From Streptomyces sp. NBC_00335 (GTDB lineage: Bacteria; Actinomycetota; Actinomycetes; Streptomycetales; Streptomycetaceae), in assembly GCF_036127095.1 (NCBI RefSeq), contig NZ_CP108006.1:6129501-6193500 (forward strand): 64,000 nucleotides of DNA, in the 5' to 3' direction. Within the stretch, counting starts at the first letter, position 1. Every line of letters starts with the position of its first letter. A program made the position numbers and the translations under genes. Under the pieces are notes generated by a model. It was given only the letters and a program-made list of their open reading frames with translations, had not been told where the DNA came from and did no database searches. This document shows positions 48,405 through 57,472 of this stretch, piece by piece.

Positions 48405-48612
48405 AACGGCCCGGCGCTCCGGGCCTGAAAGCCCCGGGGCTCCGGGGGAGCGCCCCGGCGCACGCGCGCGACCGTTCGTGAGCCGAATGCGACCGCCGTG
48501 CGACCGGAGTTGACCGCATTACCCGTAAAGGCACGTGCAACTCGGGTTCCGCCGGACCGCGTTGGGGGAAGGAGGTTCCCCACACAGCCGGGCCGACCTC
48601 GGGGAGGGGCAC

Positions 48613-49863
48613 GTGCTCAACAGCGCACACGCACACCATGCGGACGTGGTCATCGTAGGAGCCGGAGTCTCCGGACTCGCGGCAGCGCACCACCTCATCG
48701 CGGCCGGAGTCACGGTCATCGTCCTGGAGGGCGCCGACGATCCGGGCGGCCGGATGGCCACCGAGACCGTCGACGGCTTCCGGCTCGACCGGATCGGCCA
48801 GCTCCTCAACACCGCCTACGCCGAACCGGCCCGTACCCCGGGCCTCGAAGGCCTGGTCCTCAAGCCCTTCGCGCCCGGCGCCCTCGTCCACAGCGACGGC
48901 AGAACGCTGCGCGCCGGCGCCCTTACCCCCGCCCGCGCCCTGACCAGCGGCTCCCTCGACCAGGCCAGGGTCGGCGCGGCGCTCGCCCGCCTCGCCGCAC
49001 TGCCCGAGGAACGCCTCCTGGCCCGCCCCGAGCGCACCGCGCACGCCGCCCTGAGCTCCAGGAGCCTCGGTACGACGCTGCGCCCGCTCCTCGCCGCGCT
49101 CCTGCGCGACCCCGCACTCACCACCTCCAGCCGCGTCGCGGACCTGGCCCTGCGCACCTTCGCGCGCGGCCGCCTCGCCGTACCCGAGGGCGGCGCCGCC
49201 ACCCTGCCCGGACTGCTCGCCGCCGCGCTGCCGCCCGGCACCGTACGGACCGGGGTCCGGGTCCGCTCCCTCGCCACCAACCTGGTCACCACCGAGGGAC
49301 ACGGCGACTTCAGCTGTCGCTCGGCGGTCCTGGCCACCGGCGCCCGGGCCGCCGCCGAACTGCTCCCGGGCCTGCGCGTGCCCGCCTTCCACCAGGTGAC
49401 CGTGATGCACCACGCCACCACCACCCCGCTCGCCTGGGACGGCTCGCTGCTCCTGGACGGGGACCCGGACTGGCCCGTCGCCCACACCGCGGTGATGAGC
49501 GCGGTCGACCCGACGCGCGCCCCCGCCGGCCGCAGCCTCGTCACCACCACCGTGCTCGGCCCGCCGCCGCCCACCCGGACGGTCGCCTCGCGCCTGGCCC
49601 GGCTCTACGAGACCGCGACCCGGGACTGGGAGCTGCTGGCCGTCCACCACACCCCGGAGGCCGTCCCCGCCATGCCACCGCCGCAGGACACCCGGCGCAC
49701 CGTCCGGGTCCTGGCCGGCCTCTACGTGTGCGGCGACCACCGGGACACCAACACCGTCGAGGGAGCCCTGCGCTCGGCCCGCCGCGCCGCGGCCGCGCTC
49801 CTGCGCGACTTCGGCATCCCGGTCCCGGCCACCCGGAAAACCGCCCTCCCGGTGGCGGCCTGA
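48613..49863 (+). CDS. FAD-dependent amine oxidase/desaturase-like oxidoreductase
   Basis: A 416-residue flavoprotein. VVIVGAGVSGLAAAHHLIAAG is the dinucleotide-binding GxGxxG, followed by VIVLEGADDPGGRMATETVDGFRLDRI, the FAD-binding R-x-G-G-R-like motif typical of the amine oxidase/phytoene desaturase superfamily. The C-terminal LYVCGDHRDTNTVEGALRSARRAA is the second FAD contact. It would oxidise an amine or unsaturated chain; substrate unknown. The GTG at 48613 has GGGGAGGGGC three bases upstream; an ATG 26 codons earlier gives a longer, less likely form. A 19-bp hairpin terminates it. Confidence 0.85.
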   Translation: MLNSAHAHHADVVIVGAGVSGLAAAHHLIAAGVTVIVLEGADDPGGRMATETVDGFRLDRIGQLLNTAYAEPARTPGLEGLVLKPFAPGALVHSDGRTLRAGALTPARALTSGSLDQARVGAALARLAALPEERLLARPERTAHAALSSRSLGTTLRPLLAALLRDPALTTSSRVADLALRTFARGRLAVPEGGAATLPGLLAAALPPGTVRTGVRVRSLATNLVTTEGHGDFSCRSAVLATGARAAAELLPGLRVPAFHQVTVMHHATTTPLAWDGSLLLDGDPDWPVAHTAVMSAVDPTRAPAGRSLVTTTVLGPPPPTRTVASRLARLYETATRDWELLAVHHTPEAVPAMPPPQDTRRTVRVLAGLYVCGDHRDTNTVEGALRSARRAAAALLRDFGIPVPATRKTALPVAA

Positions 49864-49897
49864 GCCAACCACCCACCCGGACCGGCAGGACAGCGCC

Positions 49898-49942
49898 GCC
49901 CTGCGGGCAACCACCCACCTCGGGGGTGGTTGCCCGCAGGGC
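49898..49942. terminator. Perfect 19-bp terminator hairpin
   Basis: GCCCTGCGGGCAACCACCC at 49898-49916 pairs with its reverse complement at 49924-49942 across a seven-base loop. It lies 35 bases after the FAD oxidoreductase stop; the next gene is convergent. Confidence 0.85.
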
Positions 49943-50099
49943 AACATCAACCCGGCTGGGAACACCCGCAGCCAACATCAGCCCCGTCGGCGTTTGAGGC
50001 GCGGGGTCCGGGGCGGAGCCCCGGGAGCGGACCCGCAGGGGCACCACGGCGCGGCCCCCCACCGGGCCCGGGGGCCGACACCGCAGCCGACCCGCAGGG

Positions 50100-51599
50100 T
50101 CACGACAAGGCGGCCACCCGGTCCCGGTACCCCCGCACCGCAGACGCGTCCCGGTACGGCTCCAGCCGCCGCTCGAAGTCCCGTACGTACTCCACCGCCC
50201 GCACCGACCGCATCTCCATCGCCTGCTGCGCCGCCTCCGCGCCCAGCGCGCACGCCTGGTCCAGCTCGCCCAGCCCCAGCCGCGCCGTGGCCAGCACCAC
50301 CCGGCAGAACAGCCGCGAGCGCGCGTACGAGGGCGCCCGCAGCTGCAGGGACCGCTCGGCGTGCTGCGCCGAGGCCCGGTACTGCTGGAGGTCCCGGTGG
50401 CAGTGCCCGAACTCGTCCGCGAGCTGCGCCTCGTCGTAGTCCCGCGCCCAGTGCGGTACGTCGTCCCCCGGCCGGGCCGCTCCCAGCGCCCGCTCGGCCC
50501 GCACCAGCGAGGCCGTCGACGCCCGGACCTCCCCGAGCACCGCGTGCCCCCGCGCCTCCGCCGAGTGCAGCAGCGCCTGCACCACCGGCGGCGGCCCGGA
50601 GCCGACGCCCTGCTGGGCCACCCGGGCCAACTGCACCGCCTCCCGGCCGTGGCCGAGGTAGACCGCCTGCCGGCTCATCGTGATCAGCACGTACGCCCCG
50701 TACGGCCGGTCCCCGGCGGCCTGGGCCAGCCGCAGCGCCTGGACGAAGTACCGCTGGGCGAGCCCGTGCGCGGCGATGTCGTACGAGGTCCAGCCCGCGA
50801 GCCGGGTCAGATCGGCGGCGGCGGAGAACAGCCGGCGCCCGGTGGTCTCCCCGTAGGTGCCGCGCAGCATCGGCTCGGCCTCGTGCTCCAGGTACCGCAC
50901 CAGGGCCTGGCGGGCATGGCCGCCCCCGTAGGCGTGGTCCAGGGTGCGGAACAGCTCGCCCACCGATCTGAGCGCCGCGATGTCACCGCCCGTCACCCGC
51001 TGCCCGGGACCGCGGTCGATCTGCCGCTGCCGGGGCACCGAGGCCCGGCCGGGCAGGGGGCGGCCCAGCTCGGGACGGCCCGGCTCGGGACGGCCCAATT
51101 CGGGACGGCTCTGCTCAGGCACCCGCGAGGCCGCCTGCTCCGCGCCCCGGCCGACCCGCTCGTCGGCGCGCCCGATCAGCCAGTCGCGGCTGGGCACCAC
51201 CAGCCCGGCCGGGGTGAAGGCGATCTTGCGCAGCTCGGCGTGCGAACCGGAGTCCTTGCGCCACAGCCCGCTCGCGATGTCGACGGCCTCCTCGGGGGTG
51301 GCCGCGAACTCCAGCCCCGCGTACACCGGGGCGCACGCGTCCAGGCCCAGGTCCTGGGCGGACAATCGCCGCCCCAGGCGCCGGGTGAACACCTCCGCGA
51401 TCAGGGCCGGGGTGGTGCCGCGCGGCTGCTGCCCGCGTAGCCAGCGGGTCACGGAGGTCTTGTCGTACCGCAGATCCAGACCGTGCTCCAGACCGAGCTG
51501 GTCGACACGGCGGGCGAGCCCGGCGTTGGAGAACCCGGCCTCGGCGATCAGTGCCGAGAGCTGCCGGTTGGGGACACGCTGGGCAGGTCGTTCCGTCAT
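50100..51599 (-). CDS. NsdA-like HTH regulator with TPR-type C-terminus
   Basis: A 499-residue protein. The N-terminus (VPNRQLSALIAEAGFSNAGLARRVDQLGLEHG, then LRYDKTSVTRWLRGQQPRG) is the HTH seen in Streptomyces NsdA-type regulators, which restrain sporulation and antibiotic production. A DNA-binding/oligomer segment (LGLDACAPVYAGLEFAATPEEAVD) follows, then a Gly/Arg/Pro-rich repeat (PELGRPEPGRPELGRPLPG, about residues 165-183) and a long C-terminal array of helical pairs resembling TPR repeats. Gene symbol not assigned, because several paralogues exist. The ATG at 51599 has GGAG upstream. Divergent from a small zinc-ribbon protein gene. Confidence 0.82.
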   Translation of the reverse strand: MTERPAQRVPNRQLSALIAEAGFSNAGLARRVDQLGLEHGLDLRYDKTSVTRWLRGQQPRGTTPALIAEVFTRRLGRRLSAQDLGLDACAPVYAGLEFAATPEEAVDIASGLWRKDSGSHAELRKIAFTPAGLVVPSRDWLIGRADERVGRGAEQAASRVPEQSRPELGRPEPGRPELGRPLPGRASVPRQRQIDRGPGQRVTGGDIAALRSVGELFRTLDHAYGGGHARQALVRYLEHEAEPMLRGTYGETTGRRLFSAAADLTRLAGWTSYDIAAHGLAQRYFVQALRLAQAAGDRPYGAYVLITMSRQAVYLGHGREAVQLARVAQQGVGSGPPPVVQALLHSAEARGHAVLGEVRASTASLVRAERALGAARPGDDVPHWARDYDEAQLADEFGHCHRDLQQYRASAQHAERSLQLRAPSYARSRLFCRVVLATARLGLGELDQACALGAEAAQQAMEMRSVRAVEYVRDFERRLEPYRDASAVRGYRDRVAALS

Positions 51600-51772
51600 C
51601 GGCTCCACGGTCTCCTGACGTGACGGACCGGAGTCCCGGCCCTGTGAACGGCGTGAATGTAGCGGCGAACCTCGCCCGTACCGCCCTCTCTGTCCCACAT
51701 TCATCCGATCGTGTGCAGAACCGGTGGGTCTCTTTACGGACCGACCCCCTCCACCCGCGTACGCTGCGCCCC

Positions 51773-52117
51773 ATGACCCGCCGGCCCACCGGGGAACCTC
51801 CCCCCGGCAGCTGCGAGCGCCCCGACGGCGACGGCAGCCACGCAGAGTCCTCCACGGCCCCGCCGTACGTGCCCGAGCTGGCCGCGCCCGAGCTGACCGA
51901 GGCGGAGTGCCGGCGGTGCGGGACCTACATCGCGGGGCTCGACGGGCGCTACGCGTGCGGGGTCTGCGGCTGGGTGAACGACCACTCCGAAGGCCACCGC
52001 CGGCTGCCCCGGGCGGATGAGGACCCGGACCGGCCGCCGAAGGGCCGCAGGCGGCCGAAACAGCTCCCGGGACCCCCGGATCCAGGTCTCTGGGCGGTGT
52101 CCGGGACGGGCGCCTGA
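51773..52117 (+). CDS. Small zinc-ribbon hypothetical protein
   Basis: A 114-residue protein with a four-Cys zinc ribbon [21 protein letters not shown] (about residues 42-62), a basic C-terminal [12 protein letters not shown] stretch and an acidic/Pro-rich N-terminus. No enzyme motif. Four-Cys ribbons of this type often bind nucleic acids or partner proteins. The ATG at 51773 (CCC CATG ACC) is divergent from the NsdA-like regulator; lipB follows 88 bases downstream on the same strand. Confidence 0.72.
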   Translation: MTRRPTGEPPPGSCERPDGDGSHAESSTAPPYVPELAAPELTEAECRRCGTYIAGLDGRYACGVCGWVNDHSEGHRRLPRADEDPDRPPKGRRRPKQLPGPPDPGLWAVSGTGA

Positions 52118-52205
52118 CGGGGCGCGCGGGGGCCGCCGTACCCTTGCCTGGTGCGATAGGTGCACACAGCAAGTTCGTCGGCAGGTTCAACGAGGAGGCG
52201 CCGCG

Positions 52206-53003
52206 GTGGCTGAGCTTGGGTTTGTCCGCATGGGCTTCGGCCCGGAAGCCGTCGAGTACACGGTGGCCTGGGAAGAGCAGCGCCGGGTGCACGCGGCCCG
52301 CTTCGCGGACGAGATCGAGGACACCTGCCTGCTGCTGGAGCACCTTCCGGTCTACACGGCCGGCCGGCGCACCGCCGAGAACGAGCGCCCCCTCGACGGC
52401 ACGCCCGTCGTGGACGTGGACCGCGGCGGCAAGATCACCTGGCACGGCCCGGGCCAGCTGGTCGGCTACCCGATCATGAAGCTGCCCCGCCCCGTGGACG
52501 TGGTCGCCCACGTCCGCCGCCTGGAGGACGCGCTGATCCGCACGGCCGCCGAGTTCGGCCTGGAGACCACCCGCGTCGAGGGGCGCAGCGGGGTCTGGGT
52601 GCTCGGCGACCCGGTGGAGGAGCGCCCGAAGATCGGCGGGCTCTCGCTGGACTTCGACCCGAGGCTGCACGACGAGGAGTTCGACCCCCGGCTGAACGGC
52701 CCCGAGTACGCCCCGTCCAACGCCGGCCAGCGCCGCGAGGACCGCAAGCTCGCCGCCATCGGCATCAGGGTCGCCAAGGGCGTCACGATGCACGGCTTCG
52801 CGATCAACGTGAACCCCGACAACACCTGGTTCGACCGGATCGTCCCCTGCGGGATCCGCGACGCCGGTGTGACCTCGCTCTCGTACGAGCTGGGCCGCGA
52901 GATCACCATCGCCGAGGTGCTGCCGGTGATCGAACGGCACCTGAAGGACGTGCTGGAGCAGGCGGAGCCGAAGCCCAGGGAGATAGAGCCCGTCGCGGGC
53001 TAG
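52206..53003 (+). CDS. lipB: Octanoyltransferase (lipoate biosynthesis)
   Basis: A 265-residue LipB that moves octanoyl groups from acyl-carrier protein to lipoyl domains of 2-oxoacid dehydrogenases. [35 protein letters not shown] holds the family signature (RGG-x-x-T-x-H-G-P-G-Q). [21 protein letters not shown] has the catalytic Lys, and [14 protein letters not shown] the catalytic Cys (about residue 215). The GTG at 52206 has ACGAGGAGG upstream. lipA follows 110 bases later, and aceE with an E2 acyltransferase lie about 6-11 kb on, giving a functional neighbourhood. Confidence 0.95.
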   Translation: MAELGFVRMGFGPEAVEYTVAWEEQRRVHAARFADEIEDTCLLLEHLPVYTAGRRTAENERPLDGTPVVDVDRGGKITWHGPGQLVGYPIMKLPRPVDVVAHVRRLEDALIRTAAEFGLETTRVEGRSGVWVLGDPVEERPKIGGLSLDFDPRLHDEEFDPRLNGPEYAPSNAGQRREDRKLAAIGIRVAKGVTMHGFAINVNPDNTWFDRIVPCGIRDAGVTSLSYELGREITIAEVLPVIERHLKDVLEQAEPKPREIEPVAG

Positions 53004-53113
53004 TTCGCGCGGGAATGGGTCGGGCCGCCCGCAGGTTGGCCGACGTAAGAGCGTATGAAATTACGGGCGTACCCTGGTGGGCGCCGAAGAATCGAAGTCA
53101 CAGGGAGCCGGTC

Positions 53114-54061
53114 GTGTCCGCAGTCGCACCCGACGGACGCAAGATGCTGCGCCTAGAGGTCCGTAACGCCCAGACGCCCATCGAGCGCAAGCCCGAGTGG
53201 ATCAAGACGCGGGCCAAGATGGGTCCCGAGTACACCAAGATGCAGGCCCTGGTGAAGGGCGAAGGACTGCACACGGTGTGCCAGGAGGCCGGATGTCCGA
53301 ACATTTACGAATGCTGGGAGGACCGCGAGGCCACCTTCCTCATCGGTGGCGACCAGTGCACCCGGCGCTGTGACTTCTGCCAGATCGACACGGGCAAGCC
53401 CGAGGCGCTGGACCGCGACGAGCCCCGCCGCGTCGGCGAGTCCGTCGTCACCATGGACCTGAACTACGCCACCATCACGGGCGTCGCGCGCGACGACCTG
53501 GCGGACGGCGGAGCCTGGCTCTACGCGGAGACCGTGCGCCAGATCCACCAGCAGACGGCGGGCCGCGAGAGCGGTCACACCAAGGTCGAGCTGCTCGCCC
53601 CGGACTTCAACGCGGTCCCGGAGCTGCTGGAAGAGGTCTTCGCCTCCCGCCCCGAGGTCTTCGCCCACAACATCGAGACGGTGCCCCGCATCTTCAAGCG
53701 GATCCGCCCCGGCTTCCGCTACGAGCGCTCGATGGACGTCATCACCCGGGCCCGCGCCTACGGCCTCGTCACCAAGTCCAACCTGATCCTGGGCATGGGC
53801 GAGGAGCGCGAAGAGGTCAGTCAGGCGCTGAAGGACCTCCACGAGGCGGGCTGCGAGCTCATCACCATCACGCAGTACCTGCGGCCCTCGCCGCGCCACC
53901 ACCCCGTCGAGCGCTGGGTCAAGCCGGCCGAGTTCGTGGAGCTGGCGCAGGAGGCCGAGGAGATCGGCTTCTCCGGAGTCATGTCCGGTCCGCTGGTCCG
54001 GTCCTCGTACCGTGCCGGCCGCCTCTACCAGCAGGCGATGGAGAAGCGCGCGACGGTCTGA
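53114..54061 (+). CDS. lipA: Lipoyl synthase
   Basis: A 315-residue radical-SAM enzyme that inserts two sulphurs into octanoyl chains bound to lipoyl domains, completing lipoate. CTRRCDFC (about residues 82-89) binds the SAM cluster; the auxiliary cluster Cys are in [14 protein letters not shown] (about 55-67) and a C-terminal serine in [45 protein letters not shown] and [19 protein letters not shown] match the family. The GTG at 53114 has GGGAGCCGG upstream. Forms a pair with lipB. Confidence 0.95.
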   Translation: MSAVAPDGRKMLRLEVRNAQTPIERKPEWIKTRAKMGPEYTKMQALVKGEGLHTVCQEAGCPNIYECWEDREATFLIGGDQCTRRCDFCQIDTGKPEALDRDEPRRVGESVVTMDLNYATITGVARDDLADGGAWLYAETVRQIHQQTAGRESGHTKVELLAPDFNAVPELLEEVFASRPEVFAHNIETVPRIFKRIRPGFRYERSMDVITRARAYGLVTKSNLILGMGEEREEVSQALKDLHEAGCELITITQYLRPSPRHHPVERWVKPAEFVELAQEAEEIGFSGVMSGPLVRSSYRAGRLYQQAMEKRATV

Positions 54062-54189
54062 ACGCGCGCGGAGTGACGCGTGGTGCGGGAGGTATGTGAA
54101 CTCGCGCACAAAGTCTTACTTACGGGTAACACCGCATTGATGCGGCCCCTAGGCTCTTTCCAGTAAGAGTCCTGGTGGGCCGCATCAAG

Positions 54190-54229
54190 GTTTCATCACT
54201 GTTTGACCAGTCGGTCATGCCCTGGTAAC
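54190..54229 (+). promoter_or_regulatory. GlnR-like half-sites upstream of the SCO2195-type gene
   Basis: GTTTC (54190-54194), and GTCAT, six bases, GTAAC (54214-54229) give half-sites with GlnR-type spacing. They lie 80-120 bases upstream of the small gene at 54310. Less perfect than the glnA double box. Confidence 0.4.
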
Positions 54230-54309
54230 ACCAGTCAGTGACGATTGTTCGACGCACCGCACACACGCTTGGCAACCCCCGACGTGAGCTCCGTGAAAGG
54301 GTCGACACC

Positions 54310-54507
54310 ATGCAGGCCGCGCCCGTACGCGCCATCGCCATCCCGTCCTTCACCGACGCCGTCCGCGGCCTGGAGTCGCTGCTCATGAGCGGCGCCCGCC
54401 GCAACGCCTGGACGGCCGTCCTCGAAGACCGCCGCAGGGCCCAGGACCGGGTCGAAACCGAGCACGTACTCGAGGCCGCGGCGACCCGGACCGAGAAGGC
54501 CACGTAA
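54310..54507 (+). CDS. SCO2195-family small GlnR-regulated protein
   Basis: A 65-residue protein: APVRAIAIPSFTDAVRGLESLLMSGARRNAWTAVLEDRRRAQDRVETEHVLE, matching a family that I recall is named for S. coelicolor SCO2195 and described as GlnR-regulated. Function unknown. The ATG at 54310 has GAAAGGG upstream; an upstream GTG at 54238 would overlap the regulatory region. The DUF4191 gene follows in ten bases, likely in one transcript. GlnR-like half-sites are upstream, and glnA is 1.4 kb away. Confidence 0.85.
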   Translation: MQAAPVRAIAIPSFTDAVRGLESLLMSGARRNAWTAVLEDRRRAQDRVETEHVLEAAATRTEKAT

Positions 54508-54517
54508 ACTTCGCTGC

Positions 54518-55216
54518 ATGGCGAGGAAGTCAAACGCAGAGACTGCTGCGAACCCCGGGCGACTGAAGCAGATCGCCCTGACGTACAAGATGACGCGCAA
54601 GGCCGACCCGAAGGTCGGTCTGATCGTCGCGGGCGTGGGAATCGTCACCTTTGGTGTCTTTCTTGCGATCGGCTTCCTGATCGACCACCCGGTCTACCTG
54701 GGCATCCTGGGCTTCCTGGTGGCGTTCCTGGCGATGGCGATCATCTTCGGACGGCGAGCCGAGACGGCCGCCTTCGGACAGATGGAGGGACAGCCGGGCG
54801 CGGCCGCGGCCGTACTGGACAACGTGGGTCGGGGCTGGACCACCACCCCCGCCGTCGCGATGAGCAAGCAGCAGGACATCGTCCACCGTGCCGTGGGCAA
54901 GGCCGGCGTGGTCCTGATCGCCGAGGGCAACCCGAACCGGGTGAAGCCGATGCTCGCGAACGAGAAGAAGAAGCTGGCCCGGATCATGCCCGACATCCCG
55001 GTCCACGACTTCATCGTGGGCAAGGGCGAGGGCGAGGTGCCGCTCAAGAAGGTCCGTACGACCCTGATGAAGCTGCCCCGCGTGCTCTCCGGGCCCCAGA
55101 TCACCCAGGTCAACGACAAACTGCGGGCCATGGGCGACTTGCTGAGCAACATGCCGATCCCGAAGGGCCCGATGCCCAAGGGGATGCGCATGCCGCGCGG
55201 CGGAAAGATGCGCTGA
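54518..55216 (+). CDS. DUF4191-family membrane protein
   Basis: A 232-residue protein with two adjacent membrane helices (VGLIVAGVGIVTFGVFLAIGFLI and PVYLGILGFLVAFLAMAIIFG) in residues 30-85, followed by a cytoplasmic domain: AVLDNVGRGWTTTPAVAMSKQQDIVHRAVG, GVVLIAEGNPNRVKPMLANEKKKLARIMPD and a basic Met/Pro/Gly tail (PIPKGPMPKGMRMPRGGKM). This is a conserved actinobacterial family of unknown role. The ATG at 54518 lies ten bases after the SCO2195-type gene stop, suggesting an operon. A 22-bp hairpin follows. Confidence 0.88.
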   Translation: MARKSNAETAANPGRLKQIALTYKMTRKADPKVGLIVAGVGIVTFGVFLAIGFLIDHPVYLGILGFLVAFLAMAIIFGRRAETAAFGQMEGQPGAAAAVLDNVGRGWTTTPAVAMSKQQDIVHRAVGKAGVVLIAEGNPNRVKPMLANEKKKLARIMPDIPVHDFIVGKGEGEVPLKKVRTTLMKLPRVLSGPQITQVNDKLRAMGDLLSNMPIPKGPMPKGMRMPRGGKMR

Positions 55217-55242
55217 TCCGCTTTTCGTATACGACACGTGCG

Positions 55243-55289
55243 ACACAGAGGGGCGCCCCGGGCCGATGGCCCGGGGCGCCCCTCTGTGT
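55243..55289. terminator. Perfect 22-bp bidirectional terminator
   Basis: Arms 55243-55264 and 55268-55289 (ACACAGAGGGGCGCCCC... pairing) are exactly complementary around GAT. It separates the convergent DUF4191 and RDD genes. Confidence 0.88.
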
Positions 55290-55304
55290 GTTCGTTCCTT
55301 CGTC

Positions 55305-55772
55305 TCAGATCCTGACCTGTACGGCGCGGCTGAGGCGGTCGTGCAGTCCGCGGCCGTCGCGGTCCCAGACGAGGGCCGGGATCAGCAGGGCGAGCAGGGC
55401 GGTGCGCAGCACCACGCGGCCGAAGCCGAGCCGGCCGCCGTCCTGCGAAACGACCCGGAGGCCCAGCATCCGCTTCCCGGGGGTGAAGCCCACGGTGCCG
55501 ACCGTCAGGATCACCAGGGCGACGAAGACCGCCAGCGTCCAGTTCCCCGAACCGTTCCAGTCACGGCCCGTGATCAGGCCGTACGCGATCAGCTGGCAGC
55601 CCAGCCAGTCGATGGCCACGGCGCCGAGCCGGCGGCCGAAACGGGCCACCGAGCCGGGCCCCTGCTGCGGCAGGCCGAGCTGTTTGCCGGGGTACCCGAA
55701 GTCGGCACCCATCTCCTCGGCGGCCTCGCGGGGGCCGGAGAGCCAGGATCCGATTGCTTGCCTCTTGTCCAC
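55305..55772 (-). CDS. RDD-family membrane protein
   Basis: A 155-residue membrane protein with three hydrophobic spans. RFGRRLGAVAIDWLGCQLIAYGLI has the family's first Arg/Asp (R and D) positions, LAVFVALVILTVGTVGFTPGKRMLGLRVVSQDGG the second (the G-x-x-P-x-K-x-x-L-G motif), and GRVVLRTALLALLIPALVWDRDGRGLHDRLSRA the third. RDD proteins may transport ions or small molecules; role unknown here. It is transcribed away from glnA, sharing the upstream spacer that holds the GlnR double box, so GlnR might affect both. Confidence 0.87.
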   Translation of the reverse strand: MDKRQAIGSWLSGPREAAEEMGADFGYPGKQLGLPQQGPGSVARFGRRLGAVAIDWLGCQLIAYGLITGRDWNGSGNWTLAVFVALVILTVGTVGFTPGKRMLGLRVVSQDGGRLGFGRVVLRTALLALLIPALVWDRDGRGLHDRLSRAVQVRI

Positions 55773-55819
55773 CCGAACACGGTACCCGTGCCGCTCGGCG
55801 CCGTTCCGGCGGGACCCTG

Positions 55820-55858
55820 GTTAACTTGTGCGAAACAAATGGGTCATGCTTGAGAAAC
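55820..55858 (+). promoter_or_regulatory. Double GlnR box of the glnA promoter
   Basis: GTTAAC (55820-55825), six bases, GAAAC (55832-55836), six bases, GTCAT (55843-55847), six bases, GAAAC (55854-55858): an a-b-a-b series with the regular spacing of GlnR sites on Streptomyces glnA promoters. GlnR activates under nitrogen limitation. The gene starts 98 bases on. Confidence 0.88.
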
Positions 55859-55956
55859 CCCGTCTGCTTATGGTCGGGTCAGCGTGCGGCACCGCACTGA
55901 CGCACCACTAGCTATAAAGCCCGCCCTGCCCCGGGGTCGGGAGTAGGAGGAGTTGG

Positions 55957-57366
55957 ATGTTCAAGAACGCCGACGAAGTGACGCAGTACATCCAGGACAA
56001 CGACGTCAAGTTCGTAGACGTCCGCTTCTGCGACCTGCCTGGTGTGATGCAGCACTTCACCATCCCGGGGCGCGTCTTCGACCCGAACGAGGAGCTGGCG
56101 TTCGACGGCTCCTCGATCCGCGGCTTCCAGGCGATCCACGAGTCCGACATGGCGCTGCGTGCCGACATCACCACCGCGCGCCTGGACCCGTTCCGCAAGG
56201 ACAAGACGCTCAACATCAACTTCTTCATCCACGACCCGATCACGGGCGAGGCCTACAGCCGTGACCCGCGCAACGTCGCGAAGAAGGCCGAGGCGTACCT
56301 GGCCTCGACCGGCATCGCCGACACCGCGTTCTTCGGCCCCGAGGCCGAGTTCTACGTGTTCGACAGCGTGCGCTTCGCGACCACCGCGAACGAGAGCTTC
56401 TACCACATCGACTCCGAGGCCGGCGCCTGGAACACCGGTTCCGAGGAGAACAACCGTGGTTACAAGGTCCGCTACAAGGGTGGTTACTTCCCCGTAGCCC
56501 CGGTCGACCACTTCGCCGACCTGCGCGCCGAGATCTCCCTCGAGCTGGACGCCCAGGGCCTCCAGGTCGAGCGTCAGCACCACGAGGTCGGCACCGGTGG
56601 CCAGGCCGAGATCAACTACAAGTTCAACACGCTGCTCGCCGCGGCCGACGACCTGATGCTCTTCAAGTACATCGTGAAGAACGTCGCGTGGAAGAACGGC
56701 AAGACCGCGACCTTCATGCCGAAGCCGATCTTCGGTGACAACGGCTCGGGCATGCACGTGCACCAGTCGCTGTGGGCGAACGGCGACCCGCTGTTCTACG
56801 ACGAGGCCGGCTACGCGGGTCTGTCGGACATGGCGCGCTACTACATCGGCGGCATCCTCAAGCACGCCCCGTCGCTGCTGGCCTTCACCAACCCGACGGT
56901 GAACTCGTACCACCGCCTGGTCCCGGGCTTCGAGGCGCCGGTCAACATGGTGTACTCGCAGCGCAACCGCTCCGCCGCGATGCGCATCCCGATCACGGGC
57001 TCGAACCCGAAGGCCAAGCGCGTCGAGTTCCGCGCCCCGGACCCGTCCTCGAACCCGTACCTGGCGTTCTCGGCCCTCCTGCTGGCCGGCCTCGACGGCA
57101 TCAAGAACAAGATCGAGCCGATGGAGCCGATCGACAAGGACCTCTACGAGCTCTCCCCGGACGAGCACGCGAGCGTCCCGCAGGTCCCGACCAGCCTTGA
57201 GGGCGTCCTCAAGGCCCTGGAGGAGGACCACGAGTACCTCCTGGCCGGCGGTGTCTTCACCCCCGACCTGATCGAGACCTGGATCGACTACAAGCGCACC
57301 CACGAGATCGCCCCGATCGCGCTGCGCCCGCACCCGCACGAGTTCGAGCTCTACTTCGACCTCTAA
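55957..57366 (+). CDS. glnA: Glutamine synthetase type I
   Basis: A 469-residue GSI making glutamine from glutamate, ammonia and ATP; it forms dodecamers in the cytosol. [19 protein letters not shown] (Asp-50 loop), AEFYVFDSV and [16 protein letters not shown] (metal ligands), [24 protein letters not shown] (glutamate site) and the adenylylation site Tyr397 in [11 protein letters not shown] (base 57145) are all present. Thus control by adenylyltransferase is expected. The ATG at 55957 has AGTAGGAGGAG upstream, with the GlnR double box in front. A strong hairpin follows. Confidence 0.97.
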   Translation: MFKNADEVTQYIQDNDVKFVDVRFCDLPGVMQHFTIPGRVFDPNEELAFDGSSIRGFQAIHESDMALRADITTARLDPFRKDKTLNINFFIHDPITGEAYSRDPRNVAKKAEAYLASTGIADTAFFGPEAEFYVFDSVRFATTANESFYHIDSEAGAWNTGSEENNRGYKVRYKGGYFPVAPVDHFADLRAEISLELDAQGLQVERQHHEVGTGGQAEINYKFNTLLAAADDLMLFKYIVKNVAWKNGKTATFMPKPIFGDNGSGMHVHQSLWANGDPLFYDEAGYAGLSDMARYYIGGILKHAPSLLAFTNPTVNSYHRLVPGFEAPVNMVYSQRNRSAAMRIPITGSNPKAKRVEFRAPDPSSNPYLAFSALLLAGLDGIKNKIEPMEPIDKDLYELSPDEHASVPQVPTSLEGVLKALEEDHEYLLAGGVFTPDLIETWIDYKRTHEIAPIALRPHPHEFELYFDL

Positions 57367-57401
57367 GCCGTGCCGCGGTCGTGCTGACGCACTGATCGAA
57401 C

Positions 57402-57440
57402 GAAGCCCCGCCCCCTTCATCGAGAGGGGGGCGGGGCTTC
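57402..57440. terminator. glnA terminator hairpin
   Basis: GAAGCCCCGCCCCC (57402-57415) pairs with GGGGGCGGGGCTTC (57427-57440), loop of about 11 bases. It lies 35 bases after the glnA stop, before the convergent TetR gene. Confidence 0.85.
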
Positions 57441-57472
57441 TGCGTGGGGCGGCCCCACCGTGATGGGCGCGC

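Noticed and set aside
54238..54309. Upstream GTG start for the SCO2195-type gene
   Set aside because: It would cover the GlnR-like region and lacks a ribosome site; the ATG at 54310 has one.
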